A stretch of DNA of 33,629 nucleotides from Chara braunii (taxonomy: Eukaryota; Streptophyta; Charophyceae; Charales; Characeae). The DNA lies in NCBI GenBank assembly GCA_003427395.1, contig BFEA01000143.1:448976-482604 (forward strand). The letters run 5' to 3'. A program made the translations under genes and the position numbers. This document shows, one piece after another, positions 9,273-18,151 of this stretch. Below the pieces are notes generated by a model. That model worked only from the letters and a program-made list of their open reading frames with translations. It was not told where the DNA came from and searched no databases. Position 1 is the first letter of the stretch; every line of letters begins with the position of its first letter.

Positions 9273-9899
9273 GTACAGGCAACTAGTTGGAATATCCTGA
9301 AGCTTTCTCCTGAGCTCCTTAGCATTGGGATGCAGAGTATGGATGGACCTGGATATCTTCATCGGCGTGAGGAGATTATCCCGACTTATGGCGCTGCTAG
9401 TTCTGTGTCATCACAAACAGAAGCCTCAGGCATTGACACTAATGGGTCCACCGGATTGGGTTATATGGACAATATGGGACCTGAAAAGTATTTCTTTCGG
9501 TTCTATAATTTAAATGGAACTATGGACCCAACAAACAGCTCTATTCCGGCCAGATACTACTGCAATGTAACAAATATGATGGAGGGCACCTGCAGCGCCC
9601 CGCTGGAGCTTGTCAAGGCTCGGTATCCTATCAGACTCTTGGATGACAGGACACTACCACACATCACCAACGCTGCCAAATGGCCCGGAACCAGCCAATG
9701 GGACATAACGATCGGGTCCTTGTGTGAGTGCTCCTGCCTCCCATGCACCTTCATTGGCCCTGATGATGATCTGTATGTTTTGTGTACAACATGTACTCAA
9801 AGTGCACACATGTGCCGCACAGCATTCGTGGATATGTGTACAGGTGCAAGCATCGAAACCTCGCCCCTATACCACCTAGCACTCAGCACTACTTTCTGA
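9273..9899 (+). CDS. Candidate host exon b, Cys-rich ectodomain-like (unidentified)
   Basis: An acceptor-like sequence GAATGGCGCAG| ends at 9272, and the frame is open for 208 codons to a TGA at 9897-9899. The product begins VQATSWNILKLSPELLS, contains FGxQSMDG-like wording (IGMQSMDGPGYL), three possible N-glycosylation sites (NGTM, NSSI, NVTN) and a Cys-rich C-terminal part (CECSCLPC, LCTTCTQSAHMC). These fit an extracellular ligand-binding region. It is in phase 0 and so compatible with 4232-4476. A donor-like CAG|GTGCAAG at 9843 could end the exon earlier. I do not recognise the family. Confidence 0.35.
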   Translation, partial: VQATSWNILKLSPELLSIGMQSMDGPGYLHRREEIIPTYGAASSVSSQTEASGIDTNGSTGLGYMDNMGPEKYFFRFYNLNGTMDPTNSSIPARYYCNVTNMMEGTCSAPLELVKARYPIRLLDDRTLPHITNAAKWPGTSQWDITIGSLCECSCLPCTFIGPDDDLYVLCTTCTQSAHMCRTAFVDMCTGASIETSPLYHLALSTTF

Positions 9900-10560
9900 T
9901 CGGAGTTAAGGCCAGGGCCTGCAATGCTTAAAGTGGGTGTGCCAATGATTTTAGGAATGGGGTTTGGAGTTCTAGGTCAAAACTTGAATCTCCGTGCATC
10001 CGTGCCAACAAAATTCCTAAGTAGGAGGGTTGCACTGTCAAGAAAAATGTACATTCAAGAAGGAAAAGGCACACTTAATTGAATGAAAAGGGAAGAAAGC
10101 AAAGAAAAAGGAATTGATCAGAGCACCAACCAGTTCAAATTTGTGAAAGAGAAAAACTGTATAAAGAGAAAAAGGAGTCGATGTGAGCGCTAACGACTTC
10201 AGAATTTGAAAAGAGCAAAACTCTATGCCGAACGCCGTGCCTTATGCTTTACAGTGGGAATCAAGCTCAGGAGACAAGGGATGCAATCACACTAATCCTT
10301 GTTTGTGGTTTATCCTCCATAATCGGCATAAGAAAAGTCCCTTGTGGTGACATTCCACCTCAAAAAGACCACAAACATAAAATAAAACAGACCCCAAATA
10401 CAGGCTCGAGAAAGCAACGAAGAGGGACTGGTCCAAACGAAGCCAGGCCCCCTACACCCTACTGGACTGCTTTGCTGCGAATATGGTGAAAAATCATGCC
10501 AAAGAGCGTGGGCAGACCCAAGTCCAAAGAGAAAGTCTTCAGACAATTCCTCTTTGGGAA
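9900..10560. other. No gene seen; A/G-rich segment with a 66-bp direct repeat
   Basis: Mostly A-rich sequence. Two related units near 10110-10230 share the pattern AAAGGARTYGAT...CAGC/GCACCAAC...TTCAAATTTG, about 66 bp apart. No credible coding region was found. Confidence 0.4.
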
Positions 10561-11735
10561 TTCTTAGGTGAGGGACGAAGGTGATCACCCACTCTCTCGT
10601 AAGCCAAAGCGGAGGAGATGGTTTTCATTGATCAGTCACGGAGTATGGAAAATGAGCCATATTTGGGCTGATGAGAAAAAGAATTGGCTTTCAGAACAGG
10701 AGCTTGCTTGCCACCTCAAGGGACACCACCGACGAGATGAAAACTTACAAAGTATAACCAAATGTATCCTCGAAGGCTGGAAAGAGCAGCTGAGAGAAGC
10801 CCCCCAATGGAAATCTAGGGAGTGGGGACTGCTGGTCCAGGAAACAACACCCACAAGCAGCAGGGATCAGACTCCCTGGCTGTGTTCACCTCCTTTCCAA
10901 TTACCTCCACCGAATTCTGAATAATGTGGCAAAAGCTGTTGATGAAGCCCATGCTTATGTCGTTTGCCATACTCACACGTATTTGCGCTGCAGTGCCCTG
11001 AACATGGTTATTCTAGGGCCTTGTTGTGGCCAATGGACAATCGATTCAGGCCCAGACACCCTTTCCGTTTCTCAGATTCTCCAACATCTTCGCTTTGTTT
11101 TACAAAACACTTTTCTGGACACCAGAGATGGCACACTTGGGAAGCAATTATTGGTATTCCAATGGGAAGAAATGCTGGTCCAGAAATTTTTAATCTGAAG
11201 TTGTATTCGGATGAAGTACGCTTTGTTAATGAGATTCGTCAACATGATCTTCAAGCCGCTCAGCAATACGCCTTCACTTATCGCCTCATTGATGATGTTC
11301 TTTCATGGAGGCAAGTACCTCCTCCAGAGCCCTATGGGCTTGAGTTGAAGGAAACTACAGCGACAGATGGATCGTGTACCTTCTTAGGTATGCATCTACG
11401 GGTCCGTTCTGATGGCTCGCTTCACATGAGCGTGTTTGATAAAGCGGCTGCTTCGGATGTCCCTGTCATTCGTTATACAAGTGTGACCTCCAACATCCCA
11501 TCCCATCAAACGGTGGGTGTGTTCATTGGACAATTGACCAGATGTGAACAAATTTGTAACAATGTTGCTATCCTACACATGTGACGCGTCTCTCTCAATG
11601 GTTCCGACGCATGCTGCATTGGTCCCTGCATCATCCACTTTCTTCTTTGCCTCCATGTCACTCTTGTCCTGCTCCTGCTTGCTCATCTGCTGCTGCTGCA
11701 GTTTCCACTGCTGCAGTTTCCACTACTGCAGTTTC
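10560..11735 (+). pseudogene. Penelope-like/unclassified reverse transcriptase, frameshifted
   Basis: The best-preserved frame (about 11140-11582) has GIPMGRNAGPEIFNLKLYSD (RT motif with GIPMG), FTYRLIDDVLSW (catalytic xxDD), a FLGMHLRV block, and a C-terminal block SNIPSHQTVGVFIGQLTR followed by CEQICN. The wording RLIDD...GQLxR...IC recalls Penelope-like and related non-LTR/non-Ty3 RTs, but the clade is not certain. Upstream pieces lie in other frames (10568-10924 and 10926-11150), so there are at least two frameshifts. Near 11580 another shift leads to RLSQWFRRMLHWSL and then a Ser/Ala/Val/Thr-rich tail. No GIY-YIG or other endonuclease domain is visible. Confidence 0.6.
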
Positions 11736-11748
11736 CACCATTGCAGTT

Positions 11749-11774
11749 TTTACAGCTTCGTTGTTGTTGTTGTT

Positions 11775-11813
<39 letters not shown>

Positions 11814-11858
11814 NNNNNNNNNNNNNNNNGGAGGGAGATCCTGTACGTAGTGAGCAGT

Positions 11859-11896
<38 letters not shown>

Positions 11897-12437
11897 CAAA
11901 ACAGGGCCTTATGGTCTCGTTCTATTCTGGGGAGCGTCAGTCCGGTTCCTATTCCACGGGCAAGTCAAAATATACATTACATCAAGAACACTCACGCATG
12001 CTTCCTTCCGTCAGGCCGAAGGATCCCTGAACAACATTGATTGTTCCACCGCGGTGGAGGATTGACTGTCAGCTTGCCCTATCCGTCTCTTTCCTCTCAG
12101 ACCTGGAGTCCAGGTCTGTCAGATAGCGCCATTGTCCCTAGAAAGAGCTCATCCGTTATCCTTGTCGACCTGTTTCCTCCCCACACACCTCCCTGCCCCT
12201 TTGGAAGATCTACGATAAAACCCTAAACCCTAAACCCCTCGCCTGTGCGCCCAACCTCCAATAGTCGATCTTGGACATTGGCAGGCATTGATTTGCTTCC
12301 GGCCCCCTGCGATAAAGCCTTCCTTTGTAACCCGCGTTCATGCTCCCGTATTTTCACCTACACTAACTTGTCCTTCTCTCTCCCATGTTTCCTCTTTGTT
12401 CGTACCCCCTGGGCCCCTGAGGGTTTACAGCTTCGTT
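11749..12437 (-). mobile_element. LINE insertion, locus 2, with 14-bp target duplication
   Basis: The direct repeat TTTACAGCTTCGTT flanks the insert at 11749-11762 and 12424-12437. On the minus strand the insert reads 3' UTR (12423-11893), internal poly(A) (11892-11861), a short zf-RVT-region fragment (11860-11830), an N gap (11829-11814) and a terminal poly(A) (11813-11776). The 3' UTR matches locus 1 (7079-7345) closely, including CTTCCTTCCGTC and GTGGAGGATTGACTGTCAGC. The true length of the gap is unknown; it may hide the rest of the zf-RVT region and a second 3' UTR. Confidence 0.75.
12217..12237 (-). repeat. Telomere-like motif in second LINE 3' UTR
   Basis: AAAACCCTAAACCCTAAACC on the plus strand gives three near-perfect TTTAGGG-type units on the LINE sense strand. 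It lies inside the inserted LINE 3' UTR, not at a chromosome end. Confidence 0.75.
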
Positions 12438-12739
12438 TTTCACTCCGGTAGTTTCTGCTACTGTAGTTTCCACTGCTGCAGTATTTTCTGCTACTAGAGT
12501 TTCCACCGCCGCGGTTTCCACTGCTGGGGTTTCCATTGTTGCAGTTTCCATGGCCACAGTTTCAACAGCTCCGATTTTTGATCCACCAGTTTCCATTGCT
12601 GCAGTTCCTACTACTTCCTTCGCCGAAGTCTTCAGTACAACAGTTTCTATACCTGGAATTCCCCGTACTATACTTTTTGTTGCTGCAGCTTCCTCTGCTG
12701 CAACTCCAGCACAAAGAATATCACAGTCTGTTTGACACA

Positions 12740-13530
12740 CGTCCTTTGTTGGAAAATCTTGTCGTATTCAACCCCCTTTCATCTCTTTTTGTGCTTGGCA
12801 ACAGATGACTGCGTTCTCCTCGCCACCCCCATCTCCACCACGTTCTCGCTTACCAACATACTTTCTGGTTTCTATTGTTCCTATTGTTCCACCTTCGTTG
12901 CAAGGGATCTTCTGTTTGCAACACTATTATTATTGCGTATCGTTAACGACATGCGGGACATCGTCACTTGTCCGAGGATCCGCAGTTTGTTTCTTTGTCT
13001 GCCCCAGTTCTTTCTGTGCCTGCTCCACAAGTTGTTGTAGTTCCTTTGTTCCACACTGCAATATACGCTCCTATGCCTCCTGTGGACAGTCCAGGTGCCT
13101 GCAGGCAGCCACACCATCATGTTTTATGCCCTTCAGCGTTAGATATTTACGACTACCTGTAGAACAGGATGTGGTGCCGGCCTTGAGTACACTCCCGATT
13201 CCTGGGACATTCCCTACTCAGGATGCAGCCCCAAACGTTGAAGGGTGGGAACATGATCTGCCCGGCCTGCAGTTAACCCCACAAGGCGTAGACCAATGGG
13301 GGATCTGCAAATGGCTGAGCAGCATCGTTTGGATGAACCACAAATTTGTGCCCCACCACACACAGACCAAATGGGTGATCTGCAAATGACTGACAAGCAA
13401 GCAACCCAAGACATTTTGGGCTTTGCAACACCATCTGGGTGATCTGCAAATTGTTGGCCAACATCCGACACACCAGCCTGAGATCCTCACCAATCTCTGT
13501 GGTCCGACTGCAACTAATATTTGTCTTTAC
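12740..13530. other. No recognised gene; GGTGATCTGCAAAT repeats
   Basis: Several modest open frames exist but none has a recognisable domain. The word GGGNGATCTGCAAAT recurs at about 13309, 13374 and 13438, spaced roughly 64 bp. This may be the decayed downstream part of the RT element to the left. Confidence 0.4.
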
Positions 13531-13532
13531 AT

Positions 13533-14457
13533 TGCAAGGAAGATGAGCAATAGCGAACTTCAGCAATCAAACAGCATCATACACATAAGACCAGATAGTC
13601 GTTACCTCGAACCCAGAGCAGAATTGCATCACGAGTTTCACCAATAAGAGCACACCAAAAACTCATAATTGACAATGCTGGAATAGTCTCATCATCATCA
13701 TCAACGAAGAACCAATGTTGATATCATATCTGGCGCTCGGCGCCCAGACTACAGATGGCAGATCCTATCTAGCCTACTCTACAATGCCGTTGATGACGTC
13801 AACAGCTCCCCTAAGTACGAGCAGATCTCGACCAATGCCACACGCTTCAAGCACCAGGTATGTCTCTCGTATCACTCACAACCTCGTTCCCCAATTCACA
13901 GATGCCACTTGCACCCAAGGACCACCATGCGCCCCATCTAGCATACAGCAGCGCAACTCGGCTATGGCTGCCTGCTCCTTCCAGCTCGCCCGTGAGCGCG
14001 TGAGCTTGGCAGGCGATAGCGCAGCAGCGCTTGCGCACAAAGCAGTCAGTGCCCGAATGTCCGATGCGGAGGCAGGCCCTTTACTATATGGAAGTGGCCT
14101 GCCTGCTGCTGCGCTGGGCCTTTCCCAAGAAGCTTCCGGTAGGCCTCGGTAGGCTGAGTCCCAATCCAAACGAATCAGGCCCAGGCCTACGGTGGTTACT
14201 TGTGCCCAACTGCCCTCGCCCTGTGTTTGGCCATATCCCGTATCCAGCCCAGGGCCTGCCTTTCATACATGCAAACAGGCGGCCTGGGCCTGGGTGCTCT
14301 CAACCAACTGGCACTGTGCAATTGCCTGAATTTTCCTCAGTTGCGTGGTGGTCGAATTAGGGGCCCTCAGGCCCTCGTCGAGCCTGCCTTCACTTAGGGT
14401 GGCTGACGTATTGCATGACAGGGCCAAAAAGGGGCTCATTGGGGCCTTGGCCTCGCA
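13533..14457 (-). repeat. 3' LTR of element 1 (925 bp)
   Basis: On the element's strand it begins TGCGAGG and ends CCTTGCA, a 7-bp imperfect terminal inversion with canonical TG...CA. The polypurine tract abuts its inner end. Positions 13533-14241 match 21380-22091; the remaining 216 bp have no partner in the window. Repeated GGCCTGGGCC-type words make the U3 side GC-rich. Confidence 0.85.
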
Positions 14458-14468
14458 TTCCCTCCTCC
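14458..14468 (-). promoter_or_regulatory. Polypurine tract of element 1
   Basis: GGAGGAGGGAA on the minus strand lies immediately before the 3' LTR start TGCGAGG. Tracts in this position prime plus-strand DNA synthesis. Confidence 0.75.
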
Positions 14469-14547
14469 ATAACTTCGATAGTCCTCTGAGAAGTTCAGTC
14501 TTCGATAATCTGGCGCTTTCCTTTTCGTAGAGACTTCTCGTATCAAG

Positions 14548-15915
14548 CTACAGCTTGAGGAGCGGTCTGCATGAGTCCTCTCTGGTAAACCGTCGGTCCT
14601 CCTTGGGATCAGTGTGATGCCGGAACCGAACACTGTACTGCAGCTTTGGTTTTGGTGGACGTCCCCTGCCTGTCGGTCTTGGAGCTGGCAGTTCTCTGTG
14701 GTCCACGATGTCATCAATATCCACCTCTTCGTTCATGGTTGGGGGCAGCATTGAGTGACGAGAAGAAAACTGGTGGGTTTCTTTAAAAGGTGCAAGCTTG
14801 GAGGCGTGAAAGGCGGAATAAGTACGGAGGTGACCAGGGACCCGAATTACATAGGAAGGCCCATACGGATCAGTCCCAACAATATCTAAGACCTCCCATG
14901 GCCCAGAGTACTAAGGCATGAGCTTGTGGGATATTCGGTGCTCCTGTCCCAGTTCTGAGGACTTTACCCAAACTTTGTCCCCTACCTAAAATGTAGACGG
15001 GCGGCGGTGTTTGTTTTCAGACTCTATCATTGCCACCTGTGCCTTCTACATTTGTTCCACTGCCTGCTGCATCTTTTGTTCATATCGATAAGCGAATTCT
15101 AATGTACCCGGTGCAGCAGTCGGCTGATTCTCAGATAATAGAAAATCTAGGGGTAGTCTAGGTTTGAAAGTCAGTAGTAAGCTGTTAGGGCTGACCCCGG
15201 TGGCGCTGTGCACAACGTTGTTATACAGGCTGGCGATGAGAGCAAGCTTCTCATCCCACTCTACCTGATTGGGCTTGATGTAATGCCGCAACAGGTGTTG
15301 GACAGCGCGGTTCAGTTGCTCGGCTTGGCCAGTGGCCTCTAGGTGATTCCCAGAAGTCATCTGCAACTGCGTTCCCTGTTCGACAGCAACAACCTTCCAC
15401 AACTCACTGGTGAATCTGACATCCCTGTCACTCACGATTGACTTAGGCAGACCAAAATCCCTGACCCAGTTCTCCTTGAACAGTCTGATTACGTACTAGG
15501 ACTTAGTTCTCTTCGACATGGCAATTAACCTAGCATACTTACTAAATCTATCCACGATAACGAAGATGTGTCTCATTCCGCTCTTGCTGGTAACTAGCGT
15601 ATTCATGAAGTCCATGGACAAGCTCTCACCAGGCCTTTCCGGTACCGGAATGGGCTTCAGGAGCCCAAGAGGAGCCTGAGTACGTGGCTTGTCTCTCTGA
15701 CAGACCTGACAAGTCTCCATGTACAGTTGAGTATCTCTCATCATCGTGGGCCACCAGAACCGTTGCAGCAGATTGGCTGCTATCTTTTTGTAACCAAAAT
15801 GGCCGGTGGCATCATGACACTCGCCTAAAAACAAACTACGCAAAGACTCCCTATTAGGAACACAAACGTTTATTCCCTGCCTTCTCAAGGAACAACAAGT
15901 CGTTGACCAACTCAA
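14548..15915 (-). pseudogene. Integrase plus chromodomain-like tail (element 1)
   Basis: One frame, interrupted by in-frame TAG codons at 15496-15498, 15046-15048, 14986-14988 and 14911-14913. Domains in order: HHCC zinc finger (ECHDATGHFGYKK, then CQVCQRDK), the catalytic core with Asp in SMDFMNTL, Asp in IVSDRDVRFT and Glu in ATGQAEQLNR, and a GDKVWVKS block. At the end comes a chromodomain-like segment with EEVDIDDIVDHREL and YSVRFRHHTDPKEDRRFTRE, split by a proline-rich insertion. The stop at 14548-14550 is followed about 80 bp later by the polypurine tract and may be the natural end. The frame differs from that of the RT ORF, so a frameshift lies near 15870. Confidence 0.88.
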
Positions 15916-17932
15916 ACTCAGCAGAAGTCCTCTTGTCCTTCGCGTTAAGTCTGCGTATGATCTCGGACATGAACTGGTCCTCGCGATAGGCTTCCACCAA
16001 AGAGTGAGTTACATCGTCCGCAAGTTCGAACTTAGTAATCAGTGCACCTGAGAAGTCAGGACTACGCGATAAGGCGTCAACAACCTTATTGTACTCTCCT
16101 TTGAGATAGTGTGGATCAAAATCGTACTGCTCGATGACTTCGATCCAACGCTTCAGAGTGTCGGAGAGCACTGGTTGAGTTCTCATGCATCTCAAGGTCT
16201 GATGGTCAGTCCCGAGAATGAAGAACCTCCCAAGGAGAGAATGTCTCCAGTGGGCCAGAGCCTTATAAACCGCATAGAGTTCCTTCTCATAGGTGGACTT
16301 GGCCAACTTCTGAGACGGCATCTTCTTGGACATGTACTCGACTGGCCTCGACTTTGGCCCCTCCTGTTGCGCAAGCACGGCACCAATGCCATATTGACTG
16401 GCATCCGTGGTTACTACAAACGACTTATCAGGATTAGGGAGTTTCAAGACCTCGTAGTGCGTCAACGCATGCTTTAGATGTCTAAAAGCAGCCTCACACT
16501 CGTCTGTCCATTCCCATGGGGTGTCAAGGCAGGTGAGGCCAGTCAAAGGGGCGACCACTATGCTATAATTCTTTACGAAAGTGCGGTAGTAGCTTGTCAT
16601 CCCTAAGAAAGACCTCATCTCAGTCACAGACTGAGGGCGTGGCCAATCACGAATGCTGGCCACCTTTGCGTCATCAGGCTTCAATCCCTCAGCGGAAATC
16701 TCATGACCCAAGTACAAGATACGGGTGCGGCCAAATTCGCATTTCTCCCCGTTAATCTTGAACTTGTGTTGTCGAAGGAGATTGAGGACTTTGTCTAAGT
16801 GCGCAACATGCTCCTCGACAGACCTACTAAAAATAAGTGTGTACACGATGATAACCTTATCCAAGTAGTCATTAAAGATCCGATTCATAGCGTGCTGAAA
16901 GGTGCTAGGAGCATTGCAAAGGCCGAAAGGAATTACCACAAACTCGTACAGACTGTACCTGGTCTGAAATGCGGTTTTGTGTTGATCCTCGGGCCGGATT
17001 ACAATCTGATGGTACCCGGACTTCAGATCTATCCTACTGAAGTACCGACACCCTTGCATTCTATCTAGCAAGTCATCGATGCGCGGTAGGGGCTCTCGGT
17101 TCTTAATAGTGATGGCATTAAGGCCCCTATAGTCAATGCACATCCTCAAAGTGCCCCCCTTCTTTGGTACGAATAAAACTGGAGAACCATAACGAGAGAC
17201 ACTCGGTCGGATCCACCCCTTCTCTATGAGTTCCTTGAGTTGTTGGCGAAGCTCGTCAAGCTTGCTTGGAGACATCCGATAGATCCTACCCTTCAGAATG
17301 CTAGACCTGGGGATAATCTTTATCGTGTGGACGACCTCCCTCTCAACAACCCCTGTCGGCTCTTCAAATAGATCAGGGTACTTAGCGACTACTCCCTCTA
17401 TCTCCGGCGGCATTTTCATCGGCTCGCCTGCAGCAGAGACATAAACTAGATACATACCCTCCTCCTGATTTTGCTTATGATAATTATAGAATGCAGCCGC
17501 ACACATGCATCCATAGGACGGGATCAGACTACTAGCTTTGAACTTGCGTAATCTGGCGGTCCCTCCACCTGGCAAAGTGTGTTTGACCACTTTTCGGTCC
17601 CAGTCAAACTGGGGCTGTGCCACAGAGAGGTAGTACATACCTAGCAACATATCCATGGGGAGATCATCACTCACTAGGAACGAAACATGATATCTCAGTT
17701 CCCCTCCCGCGTCCGGGAAACAACACTCAACGTTCTGGAGGTAGTCATTGACTACCATGCGCTGTTTGTTGGCACAAAGTCGACTCCACAGGTCGACTCG
17801 AGCGCTGCATTTGCCTCTGTAAGCGCAGCCTCTCAACGCACGCACGACTAATGAAGTTCCGTGTCGAGCAAGTGTCATAATAGGCCCCGACCTTGCGGCC
17901 GCCAATGACCGCCTCGCTGACGAACATCTCAC
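15854..17932 (-). pseudogene. Reverse transcriptase-RNase H (element 1), RT active site deleted
   Basis: A 692-codon open frame. Visible blocks: end of the protease region (ELRYHVSFLVSDDLPMDMLLGMYYL), RT from about residue 215 (GRIYRMSPSKLDELRQQLKE, LRMCIDYRGLNAI, RIDLKSGYHQI, FGLCNAPSTFQ), connection (LGHEIS, SIRDWPRP) and RNase H with Asp510 in TTDAS, Glu551 in KELYA, Asp576 in GTDHQT and Asp619 in VVDALSR. At residues 363-366 the sequence reads VYTLIFS where the family has VYxDDxLIFS; three codons including both catalytic Asp are missing (junction at 16840/16841). The rest is well kept. The first ~45 residues are out of frame with the protease ORF and are not native. Confidence 0.92.
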
Positions 17933-18020
17933 CCTTAGGGGCTTTGACCAATGTCGTCCAAGACGCTAGCGGGTCTGATCTAGAGCACTCCTCCTCTAGC
18001 TCCTCTAAGGACTCAAACAC
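17745..18020 (-). pseudogene. Aspartic protease region (element 1)
   Basis: The frame contains GGRKVGAYYDTCSTRNFISR, which fits the retropepsin active-site loop D-T-G/C-S-T followed by xxFIS; the third position is Cys rather than the usual Gly. Element 2 has a related but further altered version (DIVSTWNFMS). The frame gives way to that of the RT ORF near 17785, where a single-base change must have occurred. It would act on the Gag-Pol polyprotein. Confidence 0.75.
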
Positions 18021-18151
18021 ATTTATCGAACAAAGGCTCGATGGGTCTTAACGTGTTTGCGGGACGACGATGGAGTCAGTAGCTTGGGCCATCTCTCGAG
18101 ATGGTGAGGGTGTGTCCACCACCTCGACCCTAGCAGGAACAACTACTATTC

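Larger units (their letters stand above)
11690..12720 (+). repeat. 18-bp-type minisatellite encoding VST/AAV repeats, split by a LINE
   Basis: Units such as GCAGTTTCCACTGCT repeat at 11697-11748 and again at 12425-12700, with period near 15-18 bp. The plus-strand frame gives AVSTAAVSTTAVST and similar. The two halves are the two sides of a LINE insertion (11763-12423) and join in order once the insertion and its target duplication are removed. The array continues the reading direction of the preceding RT, so it may be the low-complexity tail of that element's protein. Confidence 0.65.

Noticed and set aside
7399-12237. True telomere or chromosome-fusion site
   Set aside because: The TTTAGGG-like arrays are short, degenerate, and sit within LINE 3' UTRs at two places.
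12363-12740. Minus-strand frame with METAAVETA-like repeats
   Set aside because: Antisense reading of the 15-18-bp minisatellite; no start context or domain.
13876-14169. ORFs repeated in both LTRs
   Set aside because: They lie wholly inside the LTR and have no recognisable product; duplicated because the LTR is duplicated.
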